From: Sweltsa coloradensis
Taxonomy: Eukaryota; Arthropoda; Insecta; Plecoptera; Chloroperlidae
Assembly (NCBI GenBank): GCA_024449915.1
Contig: JAMZAV010001732.1
Coordinates: forward strand, 62,001-126,000
Reading direction: 5' to 3'
DNA: 64,000 bases
Made by a program: the position numbers and the translations under genes
In this document: in pieces, positions 1 through 11,356 of the stretch
How the letters are laid out: each line of letters opens with the position of its first letter
Position numbering within the stretch: position 1 is the first letter of the stretch
The notes under the pieces: model-generated
Database searches by the model: none
Seen by the model: the letters and a program-made list of their open reading frames with translations, nothing else
Told to the model about the DNA's origin: nothing

Positions 1-602
1 AAAAATCGCGCCCACAATCCTTTGTACCATAATTTATCCGATAGAGTAACTTTTAAACAGGAACTTTTATTATTTCAGGAAGAAAATGTAACTTTTAAAA
101 GTTCCTTTTTTGCGGGAATTTACCCAATACTGTAAACGAGGGGAAATGTTTCTCCCTGCTTGGACTATTCTCTACTAGTCCCCTACTGTAGGAAGCCTCG
201 TGTGGCGATGCTACGGCCCCTTGGACCTCACAGCCAACGACAATAAATTATAGATCCCATCCAAACCTTCGAATATTTCAACAACACAAGTCAACACTCA
301 TTAATCACAACCACCGATGAAATCACGTTTCATTCAGGGTTTGTTCGCGTGTTGGTGTAGCCTGCACCAGTCACTGTTCTTCGTACGAGTGCAGGTGTAG
401 TGTAGTGCTAAAGATAGCCGCACGCGGCGCCAGTGAGGCAGTGACGCGAACGTTTTTCTTTGATGTCCGATTGGTCGACAAACGAACACTTCAAAGAGAT
501 TCGTTCCATTCAAGGGTCTCACTACGACGCTAACAAGACATGACGTGTTTTCGCACTTTCTGATTTGTTATTTTGATGGATTGTGAAGTTTCACATGTGA
601 AT
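1..602. other. Intergenic, no gene seen
   Basis: AT-rich sequence with a few short open frames lacking any recognisable domain or splice-site support. I see no repeat shared with the rest of the window here. Confidence 0.4.
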
Positions 603-1005
603 GTGTGGCTCGTTGGTCTTGTGGTTAGAGTCACCGCTTCCAATGCAAAGGGTCCAGAGTTCGAATCCCGCCAAAGTAAGAAGTTTTTAACTTCCCATTT
701 GCAGTCACACAGTTCTTGTCTTAGGAATTTGTAAACAGTGACCTTGGAGCCGTCCTAGCAACGAGGCACATAATAAATTTAAAGTTATGTTCCTCGCCTT
801 GTTGATTCTGGCGTTGATCCGCGGGTGTTCGCACTGTCCATACCACTGATAGCTATATTTCCTATTAACAATATCGATCTTTGGATGGTTATCGCTCACT
901 CGTCGATTGCGTCGGGGCCTACAGGGTTGGCTTGGTCGCTTTGGTTTACTGTCCCCCACTGGAAATCAGTTAGGCCTATATGACTGAGTGGGTAGACTCT
1001 TAATA
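603..1005 (+). repeat. tRNA-headed SINE, full length (family S, copy 1)
   Basis: The first ~70 bases read as a tRNA relic: a GGTCTTGTGGTTAG-type A box, an anticodon-like arm around TTCCAAT, and a B box at GTTCGAATCC. A body of about 300 bases shared by all copies follows, including GTTGATTCTGGCGTTGATCC and GTCGGGGCCTACAGGGTTGG, ending near GAGTGGGTAGACTCT. Related copies lie at 1.2, 9.0, 13.9, 14.5, 17.7, 43.6, 45.0, 48.3, 54.7 and 61.2 kb. It is a polymerase-III retroposon, not a working tRNA. Confidence 0.85.
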
Positions 1006-1190
1006 CAATGTATGTTATTTTATTTTATTCGGATTGAATCAGTGTGACTTCCCGGACACAAGCTCGGATCTGACGTAGTCGCGTGACGTCACATCAGCTC
1101 TAGAGTTGAGAGGGTGCCTGGCTGGGCCGGGGTAGAATGTGGCCGGGGGGACAAAGTTCATCTCGTAAACACATTCAAGCTATTCGTATT

Positions 1191-1697
1191 AAGAGTCTAC
1201 CCACTCATGCAGTCACATAACTGATTTTCAGTTCAGTTCAGTTCATGTTTTACTGTAAATAGATCACTTTTTTTACAGTATATGTGTAAAAGTGACATTT
1301 CACATGGTCAAATTAAAATGGTAAATATTCAACTGTAAAAATGTGGGGGACATTAAATTTACAACAGACCAAGCCAACCCTGTAGGAGCCAACACCATCG
1401 ACGAGCGAAAAATGACCAACTAGAGACCGGCATATTTAAGTAGGAAACACCGATCAATCAAGCTGGACACGATTCCACCCGCGGACAGCACCAGAATCAA
1501 CAAGGTTAATTTGAACAAGCTTAGAATTTATTATTTGCCTAGTTGCTAGGACGGCTTCAAAGTCACAGTTAACACATTCCTAAACCTTAAGTCCAAATCA
1601 AAAGTTAGAAAACTTCTGCCTTGAACGGGAAACGAACCCTGGACCTTCTGCATTGGAAGCAGAGACGATAACCACGAGACCAACGAGCCACACACTA
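1191..1697 (-). repeat. SINE family S, copy 2, with internal insertion
   Basis: Minus-strand copy. The tRNA-like head is at 1627-1697 and the tail near 1191. About 105 extra bases at ~1235-1343, beginning with TCAGT repeats, split the conserved tail, where other copies read straight from the CAGT block into GGGGGACA. This copy and copy 1 stand tail to tail, about 185 bp apart. Confidence 0.8.
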
Positions 1698-1824
1698 GCA
1701 AGTAGGGGGGTATTCTACCCCTTAAAACTATCGGCGAGGTCGGGCTGGCTGTCATCGTCGGAGACCCTCCGTGCCTAGGGCTAGATCTGCGCAACAAGGG
1801 TCTTTCTTCCTACCCAGCGGTTCT

Positions 1825-2468
1825 AACACGGGCTTTTACCTCAAAAACATATTTTTACCACATAATCTATGGCATAATACTACACTTAAATGACCGTTTA
1901 AAAAATTATGTTTTAACTGTGATTTTACACAAATTTTTAAAAAAAGGATCCATAAATTTGCGAAAATTAATGTTTTGAGAAATTTCTTAAATCGGCTTTA
2001 CCGTGCATCTTTTTTGTTCCACATAGATACTAGAGCATCGTACCAATCTCAAATATCTCTTTATAACATCGTGTCTTGAAACTGTGCAAAAATAAACTAT
2101 CAAATAAGCAAAAATATGCATTCCAAAATCACACCCCTTCTTGGTAATCAGCTTAATTTGACCAAGCCACTTGCCTAAATTACAAAACAAAATATAGAAT
2201 TCACATAAAAAAACACTGTTTAATACGTCAATAATGGTCAATATTTTTTTAATCAAAATCCTCCAAGGTCACGGAGCATAAAGATCGACCCCTTGTTATT
2301 TCTTATGGGAGATTTTTGCCGATGGGACCTAGCTCGAAAAATACCAAGTATGACAAAAAAATCGGGTCATGGTAGCCCCAATAATTTTTTTGTTAGTTGC
2401 TAAATTAATTCTAAGTTAGTCTGAATGAAACTATTTTTTTAGTTTAGCGGGTGAATACCCCTTTAAGG
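1825..2468 (-). repeat. Dispersed repeat R3, copy 1
   Basis: About 640 bp that matches, in inverse orientation, the block at 60.40-61.07 kb. Shared stretches include the segments around CCTCCAAGGTCACGGAGCAT and the terminal CCCCTTTAAG. Short terminal inverted repeats of CTTAAAGGGG type are visible in the other copy, so it is probably a non-autonomous DNA element. The short open frames inside have no recognisable domain. Confidence 0.6.
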
Positions 2469-2490
2469 TGGGGGGGGGGGGGGGGGGGGC
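2467..2490 (+). repeat. Poly-G tract
   Basis: Uninterrupted run of more than 20 G residues directly beside the end of repeat R3. Length in an assembly is unreliable at such a tract. Confidence 0.9.
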
Positions 2491-2968
2491 TTGAGTACTT
2501 GTGGAAAATGTTAAAGTTTTAGGTGTAGGCCCTATGCGAAAATTGCTGTCAGGTTAAAAAATGGACATTATTTTCAGAATTATTAATGATAAATAGATCG
2601 CAAAGTAGGCCTATAGTTTTCAGTAAACGAATGTATTCAGTAAAGGGTTGTACACACACCTTTGCAAAACCGCCATCTCTGCGTTGTCAAGTATTAAGTC
2701 ATATAATTAAGATATCCGACGAATTGCTCACATTGCCAAAAAAAAAGGAAATAATTTATACAAATGCAGGTATTTATAAATTTTAGTACTGCAAAATTAA
2801 GTTAAACATTAAAATGATGCTAAATCAGAAGACCTATTTTTGATATTTGGTAGGGGTTGGGGGGGACGAGACATCCGATTCTTTCAAAACGGGGCGCGCA
2901 TCAAAAAGTTTAAGAACCGCTGCTCTAGGCTACAGTGGAGCACTTTTACCAAACTGTTGACGCGCCCT

Positions 2969-3615
2969 TAAGGCTATTGTACTACCTCTGGCCGATAATT
3001 TGAAAGTCGAAGAAACATGTCTGAAAAGTTTGCTGAATGAAAGAAGGCCTTTAAAATAACAGAAAAAAAATTGTGAATTTTTTTGGGCGGGACATAACCT
3101 CACTTTTGGAAATAATATTTAGATTTTTGGACAAAAGTGTAATATACAAGACGAGTTCAAAATTCAGTTTTGAGAATTGGTTTTCTGTACATAGTTTCTA
3201 AACACCTTTAGCTATAACTTGACTATAGCTAAAATAGTTTTCTGAAAATAACAGTTGACGTACGAATTATTTTGTCAAACGGTACAAATACGAGTTTTGT
3301 ACCGTTTGACAAAAAAATTCGTACACCAACTGTTATTTTCAGAAAACTATTTTAGCTATAGTCAAGTTATAGCTAGGGGTGTTTAGAAACTATATCCAGA
3401 AAACCGATTCTCAAAATTGAATTTTGAACTAGTCTTGTATATAACACTTTTGTCCAAAAATCTAAATATAATTTCCAAAAGTGAGGTTATGTCCCGCCCA
3501 AAAAAGTTCACAATTTTTTTTTCTGTTATTTTAAAGGCCTTCTTTCATTCAGCAAACTTTTCAGACATGTTTCTTCGACTTTCAAATTATCGGCCAGAGG
3601 TGGTACAATAGCCTT
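2969..3615. mobile_element. Near-perfect 650-bp palindrome (foldback element)
   Basis: The left arm starts TAAGGCTATTGTACTACCTC and the right arm ends with its inverse complement, GAGGTGGTACAATAGCCTTA, with very few mismatches over ~320 bp per arm. The centre is near 3292, around a short TACGAG loop between ACGGTACAAA and its complement. Open frames in it are products of the symmetry. It looks like a foldback transposon or a recent inverted duplication. No target-site duplication is clear. Confidence 0.85.
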
Positions 3616-3630
3616 ATACGTAATAAACTA

Positions 3631-4080
3631 ACTAGGAAGCTTCGCAAACGCTATTTCAGGCGCGTTGTTGGATGAGCGTAATTTTTTGAAAACGAAAAAA
3701 GGGTAAAATTGCGATTTTCATGAGAAATAATTTTTCGATTACGCTCAAATTACAAATGAATAAATCAATTCATAAAATTATAGTTCTGTAAAAACATCCA
3801 ATACAATCAAATAAATCATGTAGGTGTTATAAGTCGAAGATTTTTTTTTAAAATCGTAAAACTGCGATTTTAATGAGAAATAATTTTTCGATTGCGCCTA
3901 AAGTTGTGGCAGCTGTTCTAAGTTCAGAGATTTCGAAGGTCTCCACAAAATTTGATCGCAATTGGAGTATAAGTTTAGCCGGAATCGTGTTAACAAACAC
4001 ACAAAAATACAAAAAAAAAAACACTTCTGATTTTTTTCTCCAGTGTAGTGAAATGGAATCTTCGCTATGCTTATCCAATT
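3631..4080 (-). mobile_element. Helentron-like non-autonomous element, family A copy 1
   Basis: On the minus strand the element begins AATTGGATAAGC and ends with CGCTCATCCAACAACGC, a short hairpin (AACGC paired with GCGTT) and TTCCTAG. The 5' end motif and its inverted copy just inside the 3' hairpin are the asymmetric terminal inverted repeats known from Helitron2/Helentron elements. No replication protein is encoded. Confidence 0.65.
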
Positions 4081-4164
4081 AAACAATAGTATGGAGTCTC
4101 ATTATGTATAATAATAGGCCTTGTAAGGGGCTAAAACTATATGTTAGCGGTTTTTTGGTACAGA

Positions 4165-4465
4165 ATATGCAATAATTAACACGTAAATTATTATAAAATC
4201 ACTCAACTGAACTTTAACCTTGGATTACTTAATTTTATACGCGACATATCGGAGACTTGGTCTCCTTCCTCAAGCATCGTACATGCCCGATTCGGCGCAC
4301 GGGCATGGACGATGCATGAGGAAGGAGATGGAGTCTCCGAAAAAACGCGTATTAAAGTTGGAAAGTGTGTGATTTTATAATAATGTACGTGTTATTATTG
4401 CATATTCAGGGACATGAACGATGCTTGAGGAAGGAGAAGGAGTCTCCGAAATATCGCGTATAAAA
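4165..4465. repeat. Inverted and direct repeat cluster
   Basis: A palindrome is centred near 4295, with arms GGAGACTTGGTCTCCTTCCT and AGGAAGGAGATGGAGTCTCC plus flanks that also mirror each other out to ~4170 and ~4395. A third, direct partial copy of the right arm follows at ~4410-4465. It is a foldback element with a duplicated arm. Confidence 0.7.
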
Positions 4466-4500
4466 GTAAGAAACCCAGGTTAAAGTTTAGTAGAATGTTT

Positions 4501-5106
4501 TTGGATGAGCGTAGCGAGCGGTAGCGAGCGAAGCGAAGATTCCATTTCACTACACTGGAGAAAAAATCCGGAATGTTTTTTTTTTTTCTTTTTTTTTTTT
4601 TTTCTGTATTATGTGTGTTTGTCACACGATCCGCTAAACCGATACTCCAATTGCAATGAACTTTTTGGAGACTTCGAAATCTCTGAACTTAGAACTGCCA
4701 CGTTTTTGAGCGCAATCGAAAAATTATTTTCATGAAAAAGCAATTTTAACGATTTTTTCAATTTTTTTAAATTCTTCGACTTTAACACTACAATTCTTTA
4801 TCCGATTTAATGAGTTTTTCACAGAACCACAATTTTATGAATTTACATATCCGTGTAAAATTTGAGCACAATCGAATAATTATTTTTATGAAAATCGCAA
4901 TTTTACGATTTTTTTCTTTTTTGTAAATTACGATTAATTAAAAAAATTAAAAATTAAAGTTTATTTTTATTTAATTTAAATTAATTTAAAAAATCTTCAA
5001 CTTAGCAATGATTTTATCACAGAAACAGAGAAATCCGCATAACACATGGCAGCTCAATGCACCAATTACGCCATCCCAAACGCGGCGGGACTAGCGTTTT
5101 CCTAGT
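4501..5106 (+). mobile_element. Helentron-like element, family A copy 2
   Basis: Begins TTGGATGAGCGTAGCGAGCG, carries the family-A body (TTCCATTTCACTACACTGGA, then a T-rich tract and units containing GCAATTTTACGATTTTTT) and ends GCGGCGGGACTAGCGTTTTCCTAG. The subterminal inverse of the 5' end is degraded to GCCATCCCAA in this copy. Confidence 0.7.
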
Positions 5107-5790
5107 ATTTTACGTTTTCCGGTTAATGAGCTGTTGTGATAATTGTTAACACGCACATTGTTTTGGTAAAACACTCACTTCAGAAGATGTTTACTCGTTA
5201 CCACATCAGCACGCGCGCTAGTGTGTGCGTCACGACCATTACTCAGTCTCTTGGGCCGTGACTTTAGCTGAGTCGGGCACCTCTCCTGGGCCGTGAAGGT
5301 GAGACACTTATAGCAGAAGAATGACGCATTCAAATTAGAAAGAGTGGCAGCTTTAAGTCGGTTTAATCAGCTCGGGACAATTTTTTTACAATGTTAGACA
5401 ATTTAAAAGCAAATCCACCTAATTTCATATACAGTCTTAATCATTTTGCCTCCATTTTTAACCTAAAACCAAAAAAAAATTGTACAAAATTAACAAGGGA
5501 TGTGCGAATTAACATTTAAAATATTTTTTCTCTACGCAAGCTTGAGGAATTACCTACTTAAAAATTACATGATAGGTGGCATACTAACGGTCAATTACTA
5601 AAAAAAGGTAAGCGATTTTGGAATTAATGTGCCCTGATGCGTCATACAAACATTCGCTCAGATCTGATTTTTGGGTAAAGGGTTTAATAACATGTATCGC
5701 TTCACACGAAACATTATCGCTCATTCCTGCATAGCGTATAAAGCGTAGTGAAGTAGGCCTCTAGGGTGTGGCTTTATACAAGGGAAGGGT
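5107..5790. other. Intergenic, no gene seen
   Basis: No coding frame or repeat that I can name. GC-richer stretches near 5040-5310 have no domain. Confidence 0.35.
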
Positions 5791-6670
5791 TAATAAAGAA
5801 TCAACTTATGACATCCAGTACGCGCATTCCTAAATTAATTCATTGATTTTGAATTTTAAAAATCGCGAAATCTCCGTAATTTACTCAATTTTAATCAAAT
5901 TCGGGAACTTATTCTAAGTGTACAGATTTTATTAACGCAAATTTGCATACTGGATATCAACGTTTAAATCAATGTGTATACTTATGTAAATTTGGTTTTA
6001 TTGTAAGATAAATGGTTTGATGGGAATTTCCAGAATTGAAATCCATATCCCATTTTTTCACATTTTGGACTTGTGTCTCGTAATGGATCGTTATGGATCA
6101 TTTTTTTGCAACCATTGCGGATATCAGTATAAAAGTTCTTTATTAACATTCACTAAAAATTGGGTAATGATATTACCAACCGTTCAGCAGAAATCATCAA
6201 CACCTGAGTGCGCGCATTTGAGTTGGGCCAAACTCGGCGCAAATGCGCGCACTCAGGTGTTGATGATTTCTGCTGAACGGTTGGTAATATCACTACCCAA
6301 TTTTTAATGAATGTTAATGAAGAACTTTTATATTGATATCCGCAATGGTTGCAAAAATTAAGTCTTAAAGATCCATTGCGAGTCCAAAACGTGAAAAAAT
6401 GGGAAATTTAAAACATGGACTCCAATTCTGGAAATTCCCACCAAGCCGTTTATCTTACGATAAAACCAAATTAACCTGCGCGTTCACATTGATTTAAACG
6501 TTAATATCCAGTATGCGAAATTTGAGTTAAACAAATTTGTACACTTGGAATAAATTCCCGAAGTTGACCAAAATGGAGTAAATTTCAGTGATTTCACAAA
6601 ATTTTAGTTAAAAATCTATGAATTAATTTAGGAATACGCGTACTGGATAACATAGATTTATTCTTTATCA
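5791..6670. mobile_element. 880-bp foldback element (family F, complete)
   Basis: The left arm begins near AATAAAGAATCAACTTATG and the right arm ends with its approximate inverse near 6670. The centre is near 6231, between CACCTGAGTGCGCGCATTTG and CAAATGCGCGCACTCAGGTG. Arms are ~430 bp and moderately diverged. Single arms of the same family occur at 8640-9010, 14680-14865 and 52195-52600, so it is a dispersed family. Confidence 0.8.
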
Positions 6671-6759
6671 ACGTTTGTATGAAATTTGATAACGGTGTAA
6701 TAAACCGTTTACCCGAAAAAATTGGAAATCTGAGCGCCTAAACTCGTCTCCGCGCCAGC

Positions 6760-7050
6760 CTCAGCGACTCCTCTTAACATTAACTCCAGTCTAGAAGAAG
6801 AGTATTTCTGAAATGTCAGCCACGCGTGACCATGGTCAAAACACCCCACACTCAGACAAGTCATTTGGCAGCGTCTTCTCAAAGTAATCAGCTCAAGTTC
6901 AAAAACTTCAAAAATTTTGGTGCAAACCATAACGCGATACGACAAAGAGAACGACTGAGCTTCAAAGTGATCCTGACTAAACCTGCGTCAAAGTCTGGTT
7001 TGCTAGAGGACAAGGATCAACACCAATATTAAAACCACGCGAAATAACCT
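6760..7050 (+). repeat. Dispersed repeat G, copy 1
   Basis: Shares a direct ~130-bp block with 7625-7757, from CCTCTTAACATTA through GGCAGCGTCTTCTCAAAGTA. The shared end CCAATATTAAAACC at ~7022 recurs at ~7985. No protein domain is seen. Confidence 0.65.
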
Positions 7051-7075
7051 TATTTTAGTAATATCTCTCAAACTG

Positions 7076-7290
7076 TTATTTACTACAATTCAGAAATTAA
7101 AAAAATCCGCCCCAACCGGGATTCGAACCACGGGTCTCCCGCATTCCAGGCAGGCATCTTAACCACTAGACCATCAGGACGGGTACATTTTAATCTCTGA
7201 ATTGTAGTTGGATTATACATCTGAATGGAATGGAATAGAATCCCGGTTGGGGCGGACTTATTTAATTTCTGAATTGTAGTAAATAATAAC
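7076..7290 (-). repeat. tRNA-like sequence inside a hairpin repeat
   Basis: On the minus strand, 7183-7108 has a tRNA-like form: A box GATGGTCTAGTGGTTAAGAT, anticodon arm around CCTGCCTGGAATGCGGG and B box GTGGTTCGAATCCC, with a GU-rich acceptor pairing. The flanks mirror each other (ACTACAATTCAGAAATTAAA at ~7083 against its complement near 7270). A truncated copy lies at 24.15-24.27 kb. I read it as a tRNA-derived repeat rather than a functional tRNA. Confidence 0.6.
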
Positions 7291-7614
7291 AATTTTACCT
7301 ACGGGAGTGTTTCCCGACTAACCAAATCGAGAAATCTCTCAAACCGTAACGTTAAATCGAAAAAAGGACTACTAAATCGCACGTAGTTTCGTTAGAACTA
7401 CACACTGCATGAAATATTATTCAAATATTGTAATCAGTAGCATTTTAATTTAAAACTTGATTAAAATCCTTACTGGTTACAATATTTGTAAAAGGTTTTA
7501 TGCCAGATAAAGTTCTAACTAAACCACATGGGACCTAGTATTCAATTTTTAATTTTTGTGTAGCGTTATGTGAGTTATTACTAAAATAAGGTTATTTCGC
7601 GTGGTTTAAATATT

Positions 7615-8015
7615 GGCGGTAGTCCTTCCTCTTAACATTAGAAGAAGAGTATTTCTGAAATGTCAGCCACGCGTGACCATGGTGAAAACACCCCCACTCA
7701 GACAAGACATTTGGCAGCGTCTTCTCAAAGTAATCAACTCAAGTTCAAATTCTTCAGGTGTCGGAATTGTTTTGAAATATACGGCGTGGAGAATAGAATG
7801 GGTGCCAATGTTTTGACAAGGGGTGATGGTCGCCATGTGGTGAGCTCTGATTGGTCGAAACTTCGGGAGATGACGAGTCTGATACAGAAACAGACTCACT
7901 TAGAGTATGTCAGTCTTTCAACACCTGGGGCAGAATTCCTCTACGTTTAACTCTTAACCCTTTGACCTTCAGGGGGAGGACCACCGCCAATATTAAAACC
8001 GCGCGAAATTACAGT
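7615..8015 (+). repeat. Dispersed repeat G, copy 2
   Basis: Direct repeat of the block at 6.76 kb. Its left flank (ACTAAAATAAGGTTATTTCG, ~7581) is the inverse of sequence at ~7044-7063, so the two G copies bracket an inverted segment. Confidence 0.6.
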
Positions 8016-8640
8016 TTTTAGTTGATATCTTGAGAATTGTAGATAAACAATGATTTAGAAAAATCAATTGTAAACATAATGAATGTGGTTTTTATTTTCA
8101 AACATATTTAATAAAAAAATAAATATCAAATAATAATAATTAGTTGATTATATACAACATACAATATTATTATGAATTAATTATAAAAAAACATTATTAA
8201 CACATTATTCGTGTTTTGCAGGCTCGAAATTCTAAAAAAGTACATTGATGTTAAGTTTTGCGATGTTTGCCTTGGCTCGTTATAGGTTAAACCAAGAGTA
8301 GATTTGTATTTTTAAGTTGCGTTATCTGCCTTTAGGTGTGTATTAAACCTTTTAAAAGTCCATGAAAGTTGACGATCTATTATAAAACAGCAAAAAAAAT
8401 CGGCGAAAATAAAAACTCACAGTCGGCGATTATGTCGTTTTATGACAATAGTGTAGCAAAATTAAATTTTGAGACCTGGGGTTTTCTGGATATAGTTTCT
8501 AAACAGCTTTAGCTTCCACTTAAGATGAGGAATAATGGATTTCTATAATAACAATAATTGGTGAACGATTGTTTTGGCAAACGGTACACCATATTTCACA
8601 AAAAAAAACAGTACGCGTATTACAAAATTAGTTCATCTGT
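8016..8640. other. Intergenic, no gene seen
   Basis: Very AT-rich with no gene. A short stretch near 8480-8520 (TTTTCTGGATATAGTTTCTAAAC) resembles part of the 2.97-3.6 kb palindrome. Confidence 0.35.
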
Positions 8641-9013
8641 GTTGAATTTAATAAATCGAGAATTCTCCGTAATTTACTTATTGGTGAACTTCTGAAATTA
8701 ATTCAAAGTGTACAAATTTTTAACCATCAATTTTCTAGATGTCAACATTTAAATCAATGTGAACGCGCACGTTAATTTGTTTTTTTATTGTAAGATAAAA
8801 TGGTTTGATGGGAAATTCCCTTAATTAAAATACATATTTTGGATTTCAACTTTTTCAAAATGGGACTTTATATCGCAATATTTTTTAATGCTAATTCTAG
8901 GCAATTAACCAAGTGTGGATATCAATATTACTCGAAACTTGGGTAATGATATATTCAACCGTTCAGCTGTAATCGTCGACACCTGAACGCGCGCATTTGA
9001 GTTGGGCCAACCT
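8640..9013 (+). repeat. Foldback family F, single arm
   Basis: Matches the left arm of the 5.8-6.7 kb element up to the GCGCGCATTTGAGTTGGGCC centre, then passes into a SINE. The second arm is absent. Confidence 0.65.
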
Positions 9014-9632
9014 CAGCTTGTTGGTCTTGTGGTTAGCGTCTCTGCTTCCAATGCAGAAGGTCCATGGTTCGATTCCCGCTACAGTCAGTAGTTTTTCAAC
9101 CTCTGATTTGGACTTAAGTCCATCAGTTCTTGTATTAGGAATTTGTAAACGGTGACTTTGGAGCCGTCCTAAAACGAGGCACATAATAAATTCAAAGTTG
9201 TCTGAATCGGCCTTGTTGATTCTGGCGTTGATCCGCGGGTGTTCGCACTGTCCATACCACTGATTGCTATATTTCCTATTAAAAGAATATCGATCTTTGT
9301 TTATAAATATTTGCATTTATTTGTACACAACATTTGACATGTAAGATTAAAAATAAATGCGAGAATGACAGAAAGAGCATTTTCCCCATAGTACGTGAGT
9401 ACCTGTCACCCTCTTCTACAATATATAATAAAATACAATGTCCAAGTTAAATACAGTATCAATAAATGTTATAAAATCACTACACAACATAAAACTAAAC
9501 AATACCTCAACTAATTGGTAATCGCCCACTCGTCGATTACGTCGGGGCCTACAGGGTTGGCTTGGTCGCTTTGCTTTACTCTCCCCCACTGAAAATCAGT
9601 TACATATGACTGAGTGGGTAGACTCTAAATAC
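9014..9632 (+). repeat. SINE family S, copy 3, split by insertion
   Basis: tRNA-like head at 9016-9088, body to ~9300, then ~225 bp of foreign sequence (~9302-9525) before the conserved tail resumes at CACTCGTCGATTACGTCGGG and ends near 9632. It sits at the spacer of a foldback-family arm. Confidence 0.75.
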
Positions 9633-10276
9633 GAATTTATTTATTTATTTATTAGCTCGCGGCTCTAGTTTTAGACGTTGCTGTTCAAAACTTTTCTGAG
9701 AAACAAGGAGGGAGAAAATATCTCGTGATGTGAAATATTGTCTACATTTCCTGTCTCACTATTTCTCAGCTCTTTGAGTTATTTTAGCCCCGCGCGGACG
9801 CCCCCCCCCCCTCATAACTTGTTCTCACACCTGCTCTCGTACTTTGGTCTTTACACTACTTCAATCTAAAAGATTCTATTTCCATCTGCGAGAATGAAAA
9901 TAGTTGAGGTGGACGCAGAATTATGTTTATTTACGGAGCTCATTTTTAATTGGAGGACTAGTTTTCATCTGAAGATTTTTCATTAACAAAAGAAATATTT
10001 TTTCAATTATTGTATATACATTATTATTATTTTTACTATTAGAGATGCGTGTATTTTTTTGGGGGGTCAGTGAAATTTAAAGTCTTCGCTTCGCTCATCC
10101 AATAATGTTTAGTAATCTAATATTTGACTATAGAAGAGTAACCATATCCTTGCTTGACAATTACGCAAAATTGCATATTAATCGGATGGCAACTGGAAGC
10201 AGAAAAAGTTCCCAAAAAAGTTTCAAATAGGTTTAGTTGACTCTGAAATAACTCGCAGTACGAACATGTTCCATAA
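9633..10276. other. Intergenic with a Helentron fragment
   Basis: No gene. At ~10060-10104 there is a minus-strand stub of a family-B Helentron 5' end (inverse of TTGGATGAGCGAAGCGAAGA), and a C-rich run near 9808. Confidence 0.45.
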
Positions 10277-11356
10277 TTGGATGAGCAAAGCGAAGACTTT
10301 AATTTCACTAACGTTTTTTTTTTCACTTACGTTAACCCAAGAAAAATAGCTCGACTGTTTTGATTTTTATTAGTTTTTTTGTCTGTTTGTTCGCTCTCTA
10401 CCGGGCAAACGGTATAAAATGCGATCTTGATGAAAATTGGAGGGGACCTTCAAAATCTCTGAACTTAGACCTGCCACGTTTTTGGGTACAATCGAAGAAA
10501 TATTTCTCATTAATATCGTACTTTTACGATTTTTTTCGATTTTTAATGAGATATTTTCGTGATATTTGGCAAACGGCTACTCTGATCTTGATGAAACATT
10601 ATGGGAACGTTTAAAATTACTGAAGTTATATGTGTTTTGATTTTAGAGACATTTGCAGAAATATATCTCATAGAAATCGTACTTTTACGATTTTTCCCCA
10701 ATTTTTTATAAGATACTAAGCTTACCAGGCGCGCGTTGCTGCGACGTATGCCAGAACCCTTCGCGGGAGTGTACTTCTTCATAATAAAAATACGTATATG
10801 TGTCAACTTTCATGGTGATATGTCCAACGATATCGAAGTCAATTCATTGGTAAGTCCTCTTTGCAGGCACCGATCACCACGTGGAGGAGTTACAAGAAAA
10901 TGGATAGAACCTTGTCCGTGAAAAAAATGCATATATGTGCCAAGTTTCATGGAGATCGGATGAATGGTGTAGTAATGCATTAAGGACAAACACACAGACA
11001 GACATACATACATTCGTTTTTATTTATATAGAAGATAAAGGATAGATTTTCGTGATATTTGGGCTGATTCTGACAAAAACGGTTGGGGCTACAACGTTTA
11101 TATATTTTACATTGACATAAAGATTATGGTGACGTACTGCCATTTGAAAGAAAAAGTTGAAAAAGTTGGTCAAAATTAATGGAAATAAAGGTTGTAATAT
11201 AAGCCTTTTACAGGTGTATAATTAACAAGTAATATGAAGTAACTATAGAAACAGTAATGAGATCCCATTTAAAATCGTAATCATTGGACAGAAATATTAA
11301 ATAAAAAAGCTCATCAATCAACGCGACTGGAAAAAGCGTTCGCGAAGCGGCCTAGT
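10277..11356 (+). mobile_element. Helentron-like element, family B copy 1, with nested repeat
   Basis: Starts TTGGATGAGCAAAGCGAAGA and ends with CTCATCAATCAACGCGACTG, a GCGTT-paired hairpin, then GGCCTAG. At ~10722-11040 a foreign segment is embedded, ending in the ACACACAGACAGACATACAT and TTTTTATTTATATAGAAGAT type 3' sequence common in invertebrate repeats. The ~176-bp internal unit of family B is present about once, split by the insertion. Confidence 0.65.

Noticed and set aside
3848..4082. Three overlapping frames on both strands
   Set aside because: They match the body of the family A Helentron-like element, where similar frames recur at 51.3, 52.7, 54.2 and 55.3 kb without conservation of protein sense.
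6017..6307. 96-residue open frame
   Set aside because: It lies across the centre of a foldback element; the frame is a by-product of the palindrome.
7108..7183. Possible functional tRNA on the minus strand
   Set aside because: It lies in a hairpin repeat with a truncated copy at 24.2 kb and has several GU acceptor pairs. A tRNA covariance search would settle it.
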